DNA of 64,000 nucleotides. It comes from Litoditis marina. Taxonomy: Eukaryota > Nematoda > Chromadorea > Rhabditida > Rhabditidae. The notes beneath the pieces were generated by a model. The model saw nothing but the letters and a program-made list of their open reading frames with translations. It did not search any database and was not told the DNA's origin. Location: positions 26,457,485-26,521,484 of the forward strand of contig OZ038433.1 in NCBI GenBank assembly GCA_964036275.1, read 5' to 3'. A program made the translations under genes and the position numbers. This document shows, piece by piece, positions 10,899 through 24,095 of this stretch. The stretch's first letter is position 1. Every line of letters starts with the position of its first letter.

Positions 10899-13118
10899 GC
10901 AGATCGGGATGTGGACGCGATGTTGTGACTGCCTTCCTGTTATGAAGGGGTCCATTGAAGGAATTACTAAAACATATTTCACTTTGACCGAACTCGTTCC
11001 AAAACACATTTATCTCATTAAAGCATTGGTAGAGGGAGAATCACTAGCATGTAGTAGAACGACTTTATTTTGTTGAAAACACTGCCTCCTACAAAAATGA
11101 GTTGGAGTTGGTAGTGCTTCCTTCCTTCAATGGTTGCTTTCTGATGCAATGCTACTAGCGTTATTCGAGCAGATGTAAAACAGAAGGCAGGGTATAGAAA
11201 GTACCCCGTTTCAATTTATTCATAACCTTTACGGTACGTGGACCAACAAGTGAATGTCTAGTTTTTTTGTTTCCTATTTGAGAAACGGTTTGGAGAACCA
11301 TTTTGACAACTTGTAGTAGGAAGTGTAGAGGGCAAAACACCAGAAGCTGAAAACTCTCCGACGACCCTCTGGCGGAATTGTGTAGCTAGTTATTTGCAAG
11401 TGAATGCAACAGTACTATGACAACAAATGGCAAAAAAAGCAATTCTGAAACACAGCGATGAATTACAGATTATAACATGTCAAATAAAAGTTGTATCTCT
11501 GTTTCCGTTGTGGCAATCTATAAGACGAACAACACATTTGGAGTACCGTGTTAAAATTAGCACATTGTCCGTTCATGTCACATGAGTCACGTGACCAAAC
11601 TGTGGTTAACACTACACACCCTGGTTGCGTTCTTCTCACGTGAGTCACGTGACTGAACCGCAAGTCGCCGATCCCTGTTTGTCTGTTTTTCCTATCGCCG
11701 CGAATTCTCGATACGACCATAGTTCGACGGAGATGTTAGCGGTAGATATGACCGTTGATGTTTTTGTGAAAAAGCAGACAAGGTCAGTTTTTGTCGGGGC
11801 AACGAACCTCGAATGAGACTGGCAAGAAAAGCCGACTAATGGACACTACCACCAAGGACGGACATCGTTTGTCACCGTTCTGACAAGGTGGAGAGGAAAG
11901 AAGAGAAGAGATGGAAACTGTAGATAGAAAAAGAAAAAGATGAATGGATGGACAGCAAAAATGAAACAAAAGCAGAATGATGGATTGAACAGAAAATAAG
12001 TCACAGAGTCTGGTTACAAAATAGAATGCAAAGCACCTAGCGAGACTCAAGGCGTGTAAAAAATAAATTGAATGAAGGGTATTAATATCCCGACTTGTTT
12101 CCTAATGTGCGTTGCGACGTGATCGTGTTTGAAACCTCACTATTCATCAGAACCTCATACAGTGTTTCCTATCATAATTTGACTATTTGAAAAAAAACAT
12201 GAACGATATCAGGGTTTCTGAACGATATCGAGATGGTCCAAACTAGGCTCACAGGAGCAATTTAGTACACACATCAGAATTTGAGAACCTGTAAGTCAAG
12301 AGGTGGAAGCGTTCCCTCGTTAGACCAGTTTTTTTAGAACAGTCATTTCCTAGTTATTCTCCCATTCACTCGTTTCCTATTTGCAGAGGATCTTCTTCTC
12401 TCCGCTCTCCTTTAAATAGCAACTAGCAGTCCTCCATTTAATCTCTTCGACTCATTTGCATAAGGAGGGGTGAATGGAGGATCATCTCTCTAGATCCCAA
12501 TGGTAAATAAAACAGAATCCTCAGGTGCAGGTAAAAATACAGTACATTTGAGTGACTGTCCACCACCGGGAATAACAAATATAAGACTTTTCAATCGGTT
12601 AGTTGGGTCGATTGGAGAACATCTATCAGAAATAGAATGACTTACAATATGTCGTAATTACTATTTCCGATTTGTGTACAGAAAAAACTACACTTAGTTT
12701 ACCATACCCTTCATCCTCTCTACCAATGAAAACGGTGTCCTGATTCAGGTGATACTCCGTTCAAAACATTGAGAGCAGTTCTTGAAGAACTCTAATCGGT
12801 TTTTGCTGATTCCGTTTTCAAACACAGCGAACACTGCAAACTTACTCCCCTTGAATAGTGCGAAGTAGTGTGGTAGCGACGCGGTACCCATCGACATTAG
12901 CTGATGAGCACCTCGCGAGCAATAGTATAGGATTTGTCAAACCGTTGTGGACACCGTACCATCGATTTTGTATGGGACGGGGTTTGGCGAGCAGCCAGCC
13001 AGTCTGCGTATCATTAACCTACACACTCTCTCGTCTGCTGGCAAATAATCAACGACCGCTCGTCCCATATCGCTCAATCAACTGAACCCTGTGCTGTCTT
13101 TATGGGGAAAATGGCGAC

Positions 13119-13310
13119 TACTCTGAGAACTCACTGACTCGGCCCCCGCCGACTGAGTCGAAATTGAGACGGCAACGACAATGTCGCTGCCGTGATAAAT
13201 TTTACTCATGAAAATAGCATATGTTTTGAGGAGGCGCAGACTGATAAACAACAGTTAAACCTGAGACGGCAACGACATTGTCGCGGCCGTCTCACGTTTT
13301 ACTCATAGTA
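13119..13310 (+). mobile_element. CGACATTGTCG MITE, intact copy (192 bp)
   Basis: Holds the palindrome GACTCGGCCCCCGCCGACTG, two inverted GGCAACGACA(A/T)TGTCG modules, and a central CTCATGAAAATAGCATATG / GAGGAGGCGCAGACTG block. The copy at 29382-29573 is its reverse complement over the full length. Confidence 0.8.
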
Positions 13311-13393
13311 TACCTCCGTGTTTCATGTACGATATCGTCGGTTGGATAAAACACTTGCATACGAGACAGCCCGTGAAACGCGGAGGTATGCTG

Positions 13394-13487
13394 TTAAATT
13401 TCACAGTCACGTGAAACACGTTAAACACAGCAGAACTCAGAAACGTGCTGTGACGAAGTGCAAGATCCCTGATTAGGATTGGGATGC
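13394..13487. repeat. Dispersed repeat A, copy 2
   Basis: CACAGTCACGTGAAACACG, then GTTAAACAC, GAACTCAGAAACGTGC and a diverged GATTAGGAT end; same order as at 2530-2614. It directly follows the 192-bp CGACATTGTCG element. Confidence 0.7.
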
Positions 13488-13989
13488 GAACTTCACGAGA
13501 GTTTTCATTTTACTTGCTTATTAGGGGTTCACTGGCTAATGCAGAATGGTACCGCGCCTGGTGTGGTGGCTAAACATGTTACGTGTGTTATTTGATTAAT
13601 ACGTCATTCAAGTGAGTGCGCTTGGTTTACTCTAGTATGTACAGGTCGCAGTATGTGGTAGGACCCTTGAAGTATTGATAAAAGGAACCGACTTGGGAAC
13701 AACATACCGTAACCCAAGATGTTGTCTTTCAAGCACGAACGCCTCCCACTCAAGGACGTAACGTGTGAAAACTACTGGGAACGTCAAATAGAAGCACAAA
13801 TGAGAGGATACCGAGAAATGACCTGGTTATCTCCCTAGGCTAGAAACTGGTTATGCATACTTGAATTTCGGCACATTTCCTAATTAGAGTATAAAACTGC
13901 AAAACAAAACTTTTCTGAAGCTCTTACTTTGTTTGGTTTATTATAAATAATGTTTTAGTATGTACATGATGTTCCATATCTACCGTATC

Positions 13990-14130
13990 TCTTTCTTTCT
14001 CACTTTCTCACTCTCTCCTTCTAGTTCTTCCTTATCTTTCTCTCCTTTCATCCTATTTCCCCTCTTCTTCCCTCTCTTCTTCTCTTTCTCCTTCCACTCC
14101 CTCTCTCTTTTCTCGCCCATATTTCTTCCC
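13990..14130. repeat. CT-rich array
   Basis: Pyrimidine-rich tract of TCTTTCTC / CTCTCCTT units. It is paired with the GA array at 14700-14866. Confidence 0.85.
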
Positions 14131-14699
14131 TTTTGTCCTGCAGAACCACAGGTGCGCTGAGACAAATTTATGGCAACTCAACTAGTTGTCGAAAGGTCAA
14201 ACTGGGCACTAAAATAGACTTTTACTTCTCCTCTAATTACCCTTATCTAGATCTGGGTTTGAATATTTGAATTTCGCGGGTAGATATTGATAGACAGAAG
14301 ATAGACCGTTCGGTCTTAGGAGAACAATGAGAGAATTAACGTAATAGTTGGGTCTACCTCTGCTGCCGTAATAGTTGGGTGCACTTTGCTAAATGATGAT
14401 CTATACGTATCTAATTCATATCACCACTAACATGTGAGATTCACTTAAACGAGGTATTTCCTATGAAACTACTGTATACGTATACATACTTTCTCTGATC
14501 TTTCGGAGAACAGAGATTAGTAGTTGAAGATGTTTGAGAGAATTACAAGAAATATGTTTTGGGTACGTTTTGTGCCCAACTAAAATTTGCTTCTTTTCCG
14601 CTCCATAAGGAACATGAAACTCGATAGAAGTGCGAAATTGTACGGCACACCTGGCTAATCGAGCGATTACATTGCGATCTTTTAATGGGACTTCCGCAC

Positions 14700-14788
14700 A
14701 TTGTTGCGAGAGAGAAAAAACGAAGAGGGCTGAGAGAGAGAGAGAAAAGAGAGAGAGAGAAAGAGAGATAGAGAGAGATGGGAAGGGA

Positions 14789-14827
<39 letters not shown>

Positions 14828-14833
14828 AAGAGA

Positions 14834-14864
<31 letters not shown>

Positions 14865-14866
14865 AG
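14700..14866. repeat. (GA)n / (GAAA)n array
   Basis: Purine tract with a pure GA core near 14791-14822 and a GAAA-type run near 14838-14864. Confidence 0.9.
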
Positions 14867-16011
14867 TGTATGGTATATCCATTACCGTTGTAAGTGTTTA
14901 GACAATGCGTTTTGTTTGCTCAGAACCACTAGAAAGTGTTATTGTGCAACAGGCAGAGGTCATTCTCATACCCAGGTAACTATGGTTATTCAGCAAACAT
15001 GGTTAACTGTGAATGGTTTTGTTCCAAATCTGAGTAAAGTGAAGGGCGTACGGTTAGAATTTTAGTTCTAGAGAAAATCATACTAAGCGTCCCGTATACT
15101 TTCACATATATATCAGAGTCCAATACGATTCCTCTCATTTACTGAAAGTTCAACTATAATAACCCCGAGTTCTTCTTGAAGTTCCAGAGGCGAAACCTCC
15201 CCGACCACTATTTGATGATTGACACTCGTTGGAGAACAGAAAAAATGACACTTTCACTAATTGTTCAGAATAGGCCAGGTTCTGTTAGTACGCGTTGTTT
15301 TGATACAGAAATCATGAAAACGTTTGCTGTTGGAACAAAACATAGACGTCGTTCCTCGGGTTCAGAGTGAAGCTATTCATGTTTTCATTTTTGTAGTTGG
15401 ATCTCCTCAAGATTACACTCCCCATACAAGAGCACGGTTGCACATTAAACTACTCAACAACTGTAAATGGCCATATCAAGTCAATTATATCGTAGCTGGC
15501 TGGTCAGAGTCGAATTTCGGTCGTTTAACAGCTCCAATTATTTTCCACTGACAATACAGGCCACCATTCCTAATTTCTTCAACAACCAAGAGAACTGAGA
15601 AACAGATCTGAAAAACAACATTTTTGAGCAAATAGATCCTAGTCCACTCTAAACTCTCCTATTTTATTCTATTTCAGAATTTCTTAAGTTCTGAACGTTG
15701 TGATACAAGAGTATGGGCAACATGAGGGTGTTGGAAAACAAAAAGCAGCACATAGTGTGAAAATATCAAACAGATGTTTGTTCTAAGGTAACTTCTTCTG
15801 TTGATCAACCTCACAAGCGGCAATGACTCAAAGACTCCATTTGCTGTAACCTGAATTCATGCTAAATGGGGGTTTTGTATGGTATATTTTCTTATAAGAA
15901 TCATAACCTGTATTTACTCTGGAGGGATATTCGATTCCACGTGTATTTCCAGGTTAGAATCCATCTTCCCACTCGTAATCCGATTCCCTTGTACGTGACG
16001 TCATACAGTGG

Positions 16012-16078
16012 ATAATCCTCTCTCGATTGCCAATACCAGGGGTAATCCCATTCTAATTACCCCTGGTTCATGGTAGTT
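16012..16078. repeat. Short palindrome CCAGGGGTAAT
   Basis: CCAGGGGTAATCCC and ATTACCCCTGG face each other across a few bases, giving a compact hairpin. No gene lies beside it. Confidence 0.5.
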
Positions 16079-16511
16079 TGGAGTGAAAGCGGAGTTACCA
16101 AACTTCTAGAAAAACCTGCTAATACTGTACAGAAGGTTGAACTTTTTTTCTTTTTTTTTCAGTTAGATTCCAACTCCACTTGGTTTCTCTAAAAAGAAAA
16201 ACACAAATCTCATGGATATTCGAAAAGTCTAGAGCTGTTGTATGGACCAGACGTTTAAAGTATATACTGTAATCTGTCAGCTAGTGAAATAGACTATAGG
16301 GATTGGTCGAGGCAGAGTGGTAGTTAGGTCTGAAAACCAGGAAGAACCAGCTACCTTCTTCTTCCGTACCTTGAATTTCATATAGTTGTGCCGAAATCAA
16401 ACCAAACACGTAAGATTAGAACAGAACTATCATTTCTACCGGCTGCCCCTGAGAACCTCTCCGCCATTGCCATTCGTTCTCTGCGGAGCAACCATTACGG
16501 TGTATGTTGCC

Positions 16512-16606
16512 CCATCCCAATGTGTTTGTAGTTTGATCCGGGCGCTTTTCTGTTGCAACGTGTGAACTACGATATGCTTAGACATCAAACTACAACAGAT
16601 ATTGGG
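16512..16606. mobile_element. TGTAGTTTGATC-family MITE, well-formed copy
   Basis: The left block CCCAATGTGTTTGTAGTTTG and right block ATCAAACTACAACAGATATT are inverted. The preceding ACGGTGTATGTTGCCC is shared with the copies at about 27373 and 34001, defining a longer common unit. Confidence 0.7.
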
Positions 16607-18061
16607 TCACTCCCTAACAGAACATCTTCCTCTAAATTATAACTAGAAAACTGACTCCTTCCCATGAGATTCTCTCTCGTTGCATCATAATACTCTCCCA
16701 TCTTCTCACCTTTCTAATGGCTCGTTGCGCGTAATGCAGGTGGCTACAGAACAACCATGTCATAGTCCTCACCGAAAGAAAGCAGAAAACATACTGTATA
16801 TATAGATAAGTTATGATGTGTTCCGGCCAAGTTTTCAATCCCACTACAATGTCGAAGGTCTTTTGATCAACAAAACTTTCATTTCTTCCAAAATAGGGTT
16901 TTTAATTACGTGTTTAGAACACAAGTAGCCATTACGATCGTTTTCCATTCCACCTTTTACACATTTGACCACCTTTTCTGAGAGGGTTTCTAGTACTACT
17001 AGTATTATGACCTTCAAAACACAGGGTTTTATATTGTTGAGACTCTCACAACAGACATCACATTTGGAATTTGCGACTACTATTTCTTTTTCAATAATTT
17101 GTCGCAATACAATTCTTTTCCCTGGTTTCCGCCAGCCCTCGAGAGTGCCTCCCAGACCATATATTGCCTATCTAATCTATATACAGTATCTCGTGAGAAA
17201 GTGTGCCTCGTGGGAATCTGTATAATTTACCGTCGCTCCGTTATCGACTGCATATCATCAACCATGGGAGAGAGGCAGTAATCAAAAGAGATCGTTATCG
17301 CTCCATCTGAATGGGAAACAGACTATCTGATCATTCATATTTCATATTTCATATTTATTCTTTCACGTCGCTTCGTTACGAATCGGTGATCATCATACAT
17401 GTCACAGATCTAAGTAGTAGCAGTTTCTTCTGAGTTGATCTTGGTCCCTCCTTCATTGAAGACATCATGGTGGATTATCGAATGCTCTAATGGCATTGAT
17501 CCAGTGACATGCGAGAAACTTCTTGAAGGGAGGGAGAAGAACTGCTTGCGAACATGCATTCCTGTTGGGAATACGGACCAGCGATTCCCAGCCGCGAGTG
17601 GCCCAGAAACGATCATGATCATGGAGGTTACAAACGTTGTTCAATGCATGAAATACAATAGAATAGAGTATATTTAATCACAAGTGATTTTAAAAGTTGA
17701 ATACAAAATAAATAGAAAGATTCGCAAGCCCCGAGCTAAATGTATTCCGAATGGTGGCAGAGAAATTGTTTCCCTCCCATTGATGACGTAAGGTGCAAAT
17801 CGTTCTCAATTCAACAATCAAATAATAAACATATAATGCATCGTATCAAATGTACGTAACCAGTAAAATTCCAATTTTTAGTCGTTCGAGGTATTTATGC
17901 TCCAACAACTCACATTTCTTTCCATGAACTATCGCCACCAACGCGGTCTCTAGTAGATTTTTTCCACTGTCAGACAAATGAGTATTAGCTAGTTCTTGTC
18001 GCAGTAGTCTGTGTACTGTAGCTATCAGATAACGCTGTGTGTTCTTCTCAGAAAGGGCAAA

Positions 18062-18098
18062 GGGTCAGGGGACTTCCGCCAAACAGCGGAAGGCCCTA
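18062..18098. repeat. CTTCCGCCAAACAGCGGAAG hairpin
   Basis: An 8-bp perfect stem (CTTCCGC / GCGGAAG) with a short loop in gene-free DNA. It is too small to classify. Confidence 0.4.
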
Positions 18099-18709
18099 GG
18101 TAAACGAACCGAAACACACACAGTGGCTGGGAACGAACGCATTAGTCGAGCACAGTTTTTTCGGGAACAGTTTTCCGTTTGCAAGAAATGAAAGTTACCT
18201 CAATGTCGTATGATGCACCTATTTCCGTCCGATTTAGTTCTTGTTCTGGCGAACCTGAATCCACTATCCCATTCTATTCCTCTTTCACCGTAGCGCCAGA
18301 CTAGGTTGCAGCTACCTGATTAGGAACCGTTGAAAGGGTTCATCGACTATTTCCCTAGCAAACAATCCAAACTCGAATCCCCAAAACAAGGTTGAATTCG
18401 CCAGACTGATCCAGTTTACCATTAAAAGTTCCTGAAGCGAATACTCCAGAAACATTGTGTTTGAGAAAATTAACAGTGTTTAGTTGTAGACTGTCAAGCA
18501 CATCATACATTTTCATCTCGTTTCGTATCAGTGTCAAACTAATTTTCTCATGTTCGACCCCATCTTTCTGTATTGGTCTAGTACTTCTGACCGGATATTT
18601 GGTGTTGTGGTACACGGTATTCGGTGTGAATGGAGTGTCGGTGAGAGAATAGGGGAATAATCCCACGTTTGACCTCCCGTTTGACAACAATAGGCGGTGC
18701 AAATTAGAG

Positions 18710-18840
18710 GGAACGAATGAGAGAATGAGAGGGTAGATTAGTACACAGGTGGGACAGGAAATGGATACTCAGGAAGGAGAGATAGAGCAGGAGGAGAGAG
18801 AGAGGTAGATAGAAAGAGAAGAGGAGAAAAGAGAAAGGTA
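18710..18840. repeat. GA-rich tract
   Basis: Irregular purine-rich tract. Open frames on the minus strand are low-complexity Leu/Ser/Phe. Confidence 0.75.
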
Positions 18841-20416
18841 CCCGTTTGCCACGTTTACCCGAAAAAAAACTCTGGATGACTTTAGTACTTCCAAACATCC
18901 AAACTATCACCAGTAATGACAACTCTATGGCTGCTAAATCAGTCTGTATCGATTATTTAACACAATCAAAAGTTATTCTAGTAAGTCTAATCTTGATTAC
19001 TAGAAGGTTTCTGAGTTTGACTGGAATAACTACCTGTACAGTGAACAAACCCTACTGTAATCCTCTTTTCCCTATCACCAACTTTACAATGTGGACCCGA
19101 TTGCGTTGTTGTGGGGGCGACCTCGTCTCAAGTAACCCCCAATTAAGTTGCAAACTCTGCGAGATTCCTTCTCAAATTTACGAGACACAATAGAACCAAG
19201 TTAATAGGTAGGCAATCAATATGGAGAAGGATGGAACTTGACACCTAGCCGTCAACAGCTAGGTGGTACTCGGCTTCGTGGGGGGTCTGTGTTGGATAAA
19301 TAGAGGCAGGCAGACAGAAAGACCGTGTTGACACTCGAGGAGGGAATGGTTCCATATGATCATTGGTAGTCGAGCTCCAAAGTTGAAATTTCGAGTTGAA
19401 TTGCGGGTAAACGACGTTTTATTATACTGGGCGATCGAGATTTCCAGGAAACTAGAGATTATTATGAACTGATTAACGAATGCTCTCACCATACGCAAGA
19501 CGTGATACTAGTTGCACTATACGCAAAACGTGTTCAACTTCAACGGGTATCAGCAACCTTATTATCTCAGTATAGTTGGTGATATGTGATGTGATGGTAC
19601 ACAAGTGACACACAGCGGAGCTCCAAACCAAAAAAGAAGACCGAACACACCACTTGTACTTTTTTCTCTTTTCCCAACCCGTGCTCTTTCTCTTATAAGT
19701 TCATAAACATGTTTGGTTCCATGAATGATCATTTGTGAAGGAATGGCGAGTTTCCCATGGTATGATGCCTATTTGGTCAGACAGCTGCGGGCGGCAAATG
19801 GGCCGAGAAACGGGCTGGGAACTTCGAATGAGAAAGTCACGTCGAGCGATTAGTTCCCGGTTTCTCATGAGATACTCTCATGAGATAACTCGTGAGTAAT
19901 ATCAGGTACCATATATGTTGAATTATCAAGTTGTTGTACAAAATCTCATAAATATCTCACTGGGTATCAAGATATGGTTGACGCGAAAAATCAAATGGTT
20001 TCAGAAGTTAAACAACAGCATCACGCTTCTCGCTTTTTTCGGCAGAAACGTCGGTAACATGTGTAGAAGTTTCAACACAGATAGTCAGAGTAGCAAGCAT
20101 TGATTACGAAATCTCGGCAGTGGTCGTTTTTTTGCGAACTCGAACAGGTTATTTGATCAGATTTGTACATGTACACTCTACGCAATTCGTTGTGTTTACG
20201 ATCACAATTGAACGCCAAAACCAACATATTATTGTCCGTCCCCAACTCAGAAACATGATTGTATTCACAGTACCTTTGTCAGTGCCACCTGTTTGGGACT
20301 GATCATAGTTTGTGTATTTGGTTACATAAACTGTCATATCTGGTGACGTTTGGGTTTGGGTGATGGAGAATGCAACCAACACCAAACATCGAAACACGAA
20401 ACAGTACTATCTGCCT

Positions 20417-20520
20417 CTCTCGTCTTTTGTCTCTCTCTCCTCCCTTTTTCGTTCTCTTGATCTCTATGTGTTCTCTCTTCCTTTCCCTCTTTCTCTCTCT
20501 CTCGCCCTTTCTCTCTCTTT
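20417..20520. repeat. CT-rich array
   Basis: Imperfect CT tract. It is the pyrimidine partner of the GA-rich tract at 21025-21415. Confidence 0.85.
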
Positions 20521-21024
20521 CCCTGCCGACCACGTTGCATGCATCTGCTTGCCTACAGCTGTTGCGTAATGTTTTGCATGTACCGCTGGCGCAATATTTT
20601 ATGTCCCCTTGCATCTCCCCGCGCCCGTTAGCGCAGCCCTAATAGTCGCGGCGGCATCATGCCCAAATTGGGCCTATCACACCTGCCATTAATATGGCAG
20701 TCTCGGCTGTCCACAACACTAGCGAAACAAACGTTTCCCGCTGGATGCTCCGACATTTTAGAGCAAAACAGACGAACAGACTTTAGCAAATAATCCCAAG
20801 AAATGAAACTGGTCATTCACGTAAGAGCGTCCAAGGCAGGAAAATGAAGTACTTTAACGGGTATTACGATGTTCTGACGAAGAACCACGAATTTCACTGC
20901 ATTAACCGACTACTCCATCATCTTTCACGAGAGATACTTCCAGACTTCACCTCGCCTCATTTTTTCATTTGGAGGAGTCTTATTGTGCGTAAATCACTTT
21001 GTAATTTATTGAAGGGGGGGGGGG

Positions 21025-21415
21025 GTTGAGAGAAGAGAGAATAGGGAAACGGAGAAACGAAGAGAAAGAGAGAGTGGGAGACAAAGAGGAAGAGAGTCGG
21101 GCATGTGTTTGGAGGTACGGTAATTGGGAGATATGTCCGGGGAAGACATATCAGAATGGATGGGAATCTATTGTGCGAAGGACATAATTGGTCGGATGTG
21201 AGATGCCGACACAATTGGACAGACACGTCATGGAAGGAAAGGAATACCGAAGAATGAAGAGAGAGGGAGAGGAAGAGAGAGAGAGAGAAAGAGGAAAAGA
21301 AGAACGGACTGAGGGAGGGAGAGAAAGAGAGAAACACAGAAAGGAAGAGAGAAACAGAGAAGGAGAGAAAAACATAGGGCGAGAGAAAGAGAGAGAGAGG
21401 GAGGTGATAGAAAAA
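21025..21415. repeat. Long GA-rich tract in two blocks
   Basis: Purine blocks at about 21025-21095 and 21240-21415, preceded by a run of G at about 21016-21025. The open frames here on both strands are artefacts of composition. Confidence 0.85.
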
Positions 21416-21886
21416 TAAGATCCGAAGAGAGAAATATCGGTGCTCTTTCTTCTGTTTCTTTATCCTCGTCCCTCGACTTGAATTGGATGTAGAGAATTAG
21501 TGCGTGTTTTTTCTCCCGCCAACCAGTTGGAAACCGAACAAAAGTGAGAAACGAGGGAAGGTCAGTCACAAATCACCCACACATTCAATCGGTTTTTTTC
21601 GTGTTAAGACGATTCCATCCACATAAGTACATAATAAATTGAACTAGCTGATGGGTTGACAGATTGTCAGTTGTAATAGTCGTTTTTGGAAAACGTGTGA
21701 TTTGACGTACGATGTACACCGCTCTACGTTACGTCAAATCTTTCCCTTAGGTTGCGAACTACTTGACAGGTCACATGGAGCATAAGTTGTCAGAATTGTT
21801 GTACGTTCAGTAGAAAACTGCCCATTCGATGATGTTCATTTAAGTTTCACGTGACTTCAAGTTACATCTAGTATTCCATCTCAAAT

Positions 21887-22486
21887 AGGGTTGTTAATCG
21901 AGTTCAAAATTTCGAGTTTTCGAGTTTTCGAGTTTTCGAGTTTTGGGAAATTTCGAGTTTTCGAGTTTTCGAGTTTTCGAGTTTTGGGAAATTTCGAGTT
22001 TTCGAGTTATCGAGTTTTCGAGTTTTGAAAAATTTCGAGTTTTCGAGTTTTCGAGTTTTGAAAAATTTCGAGTTTTCGAGTTTTGGGAAATTTCGAGTTT
22101 TCGAGTTTCGAGTTCGACTCAACTCGAAAATTTTCGAGTTTTTTCGAGTCGAGTTTTGAGTGTTTTTGGACCCAAAAGAGACATTTTTCGAGTCCGAAAC
22201 TTTGATTTTCGAGTTTTCGCGTTCAAAATTTCGAGTTTTCGAGTTTTCGAGTTTTCGAGTTTTGGGAAATTTCGAGTTTTCGAGTTTTCGAGTTTTTGAA
22301 TTTTGGAAAATTTCGAGTTTTCGAGTTTTCGAGTTTTCGCGTTTTTGGAAAATTTCGAGTTTTCGAGTTTTCGAGTTTTCGAGTTTTGAGAAATTTCGAG
22401 TTTTCGAGTTTCGAGTTTGACTCAACTCGAAAATTTTCGAGTTTTTTCGAGTCGAGTCGAGTTTCGAGTTCGACTTTAACAACCCT
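21887..22486. mobile_element. TCGAGTTT minisatellite bounded by AGGGTTGTTAA inverted ends
   Basis: Some 600 bp is almost entirely TCGAGTTT / TTTTCGAG octamers in blocks separated by GGGAAATT or GAAAAATT. It begins AGGGTTGTTAA and ends TTAACAACCCT, so the array sits inside terminal inverted repeats. The block GAGTTCGACTCAACTCGAAA occurs near 22109 and again, slightly changed, near 22408, which suggests internal duplication. The 196-codon minus ORF (SKTRKLEN-type repeats) is a by-product. Confidence 0.8.
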
Positions 22487-23134
22487 AATCTCAAACCTTA
22501 TTGATGTTTGGAACAGATTTCACATCTTAGCAATAGATTCTTTCTTCATCTTCTTTCAGCAACGATGTTGTTGTTTCCCATGTCTTACATCCTGTTATTG
22601 CCATTAGCATACCGTGACGGAAATTGAGTAACGACCGATGTATCTTACATAATATGTACAAACTATGCCCAAGTGCAAACACCAGACGCAACTATCGCTC
22701 CATGGGGCACATGTATATTATGTAATTTTTGAGAGGTACGGAGTAGGGTTGCTAGAGGGCCACTTTGGACAGATAAATTTTAAGTCGTCAAGTGTCCTCA
22801 AATTTAACAAATGGTGTTACTATAGTACGTAGTCATTGTCACGTAAAACACGTGAAATTCATCGGAATTTCATATAGAAAGCGAATGGTTGATAATGATT
22901 CTTCACGTTTTCAAGACCATAACATTTACTCCAGTATAGCCATACCAACGTGAGAAAAAGAGAAAACATTTTGTATCTTTATTTGTCTCTGTTTCCTTCT
23001 TTCATTATATATTTCCAATCAACTATGCCGCAACGGTATCTCCAGCCCAAACACTTGACCGTCTGTTGATACAACTGAGTCAGATTCGCGCACTGTTTGG
23101 CGGTATGTATGGACAGCTGGAGTCGGACGTCTTA

Positions 23135-23135
23135 G

Positions 23136-23213
<78 letters not shown>

Positions 23214-23345
23214 CAAAGCATAAGATAGAGATAGGGAGAGAGACGATAGAAAGAGGGGGAAGAGAAAAAGAAGGTGAGGAAGGAAAAGTAAAAAGAAGAT
23301 GAGGAAGAAGAAGATGAAGAAAAATAAGAAAAAATACAGACAGAG
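23135..23345. repeat. (GA)n array, about 75 bp pure, with purine tail
   Basis: Pure GA up to about 23209, then purine-rich to about 23340. It pairs in orientation with the CT array at 24001. Confidence 0.95.
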
Positions 23346-23737
23346 AGCAACAGGGAGAAGGATCCCCAGGTAGTCCCAGGTGCTGATTACGTAATGGAGG
23401 AGTGTTGCCCGGTACTCCATCAAGTCAAGGGGGGGATCATTACTCATACATTAACGCACGTTATGCATAACCATGGAGCGACTATCTCAAACCCAAATAA
23501 ACAGCTCAACTGCGGGTGTTAATTCAGAGATGAACCAAAACGTGAAACGCAGACTACAAATGTTACTGTGCAGTTGTGTCCAGAAGAACAGGGCGGCCAA
23601 TCTTAATTCCTGCTGTGTAAAAACCTTCCTACACCATTTTCAGTCTTTACCACTAAAGAGAGAGTGAGAGATAATGCGAGCTGCTTGTAGTTCAGTAGTT
23701 CGAGCTGTGTATACTGTACACCGACCAAACTACAAAT

Positions 23738-23778
23738 CTGATGTGAATTCACTAAATTAAATGTGAATTCACTAAATT
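23738..23778. repeat. Tandem AAATGTGAATTCACTAAAT duplication
   Basis: Two adjacent near-identical copies of a 19-20 bp unit containing the palindrome GTGAATTCAC. Confidence 0.7.
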
Positions 23779-23996
23779 TGTATCTTTAAAAACTAGTTGT
23801 CTGTGTGAATTTGTCTAGAAGATTGTGCAGGTGTCGACGTATTTCCCACCAACTGGTCGCAGTTGTTGACCTCCTGTGAGATTATTCCAATGAAACACAG
23901 ATAGGCGGCCATGTATGAACTGGGTCGGTCGGAGAAGAACTCACATATGGAAGAAAGGAATTTGACAATATTTGCAGGTAAAGTATAGGGGATCGG

Positions 23997-24000
<4 letters not shown>

Positions 24001-24089
<89 letters not shown>
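24001..24089. repeat. Perfect (CT)n array, 89 bp
   Basis: Uninterrupted CT dinucleotide run, the purest microsatellite in the window. Confidence 0.98.

Positions 24090-24095
<6 letters not shown>

Noticed and set aside
16844..17107. 87-codon minus ORF with CDVCCESL and CSKHV
   Set aside because: Cysteine spacing does not fit a known zinc-binding module, no splice partners, AT-rich codons.
21904..22494. 196-codon minus ORF of SKTRKLEN-type repeats, and + ORFs of SSFRVFEF type
   Set aside because: Translation of the TCGAGTTT octamer array; it lies entirely within the transposable unit and is open on both strands.
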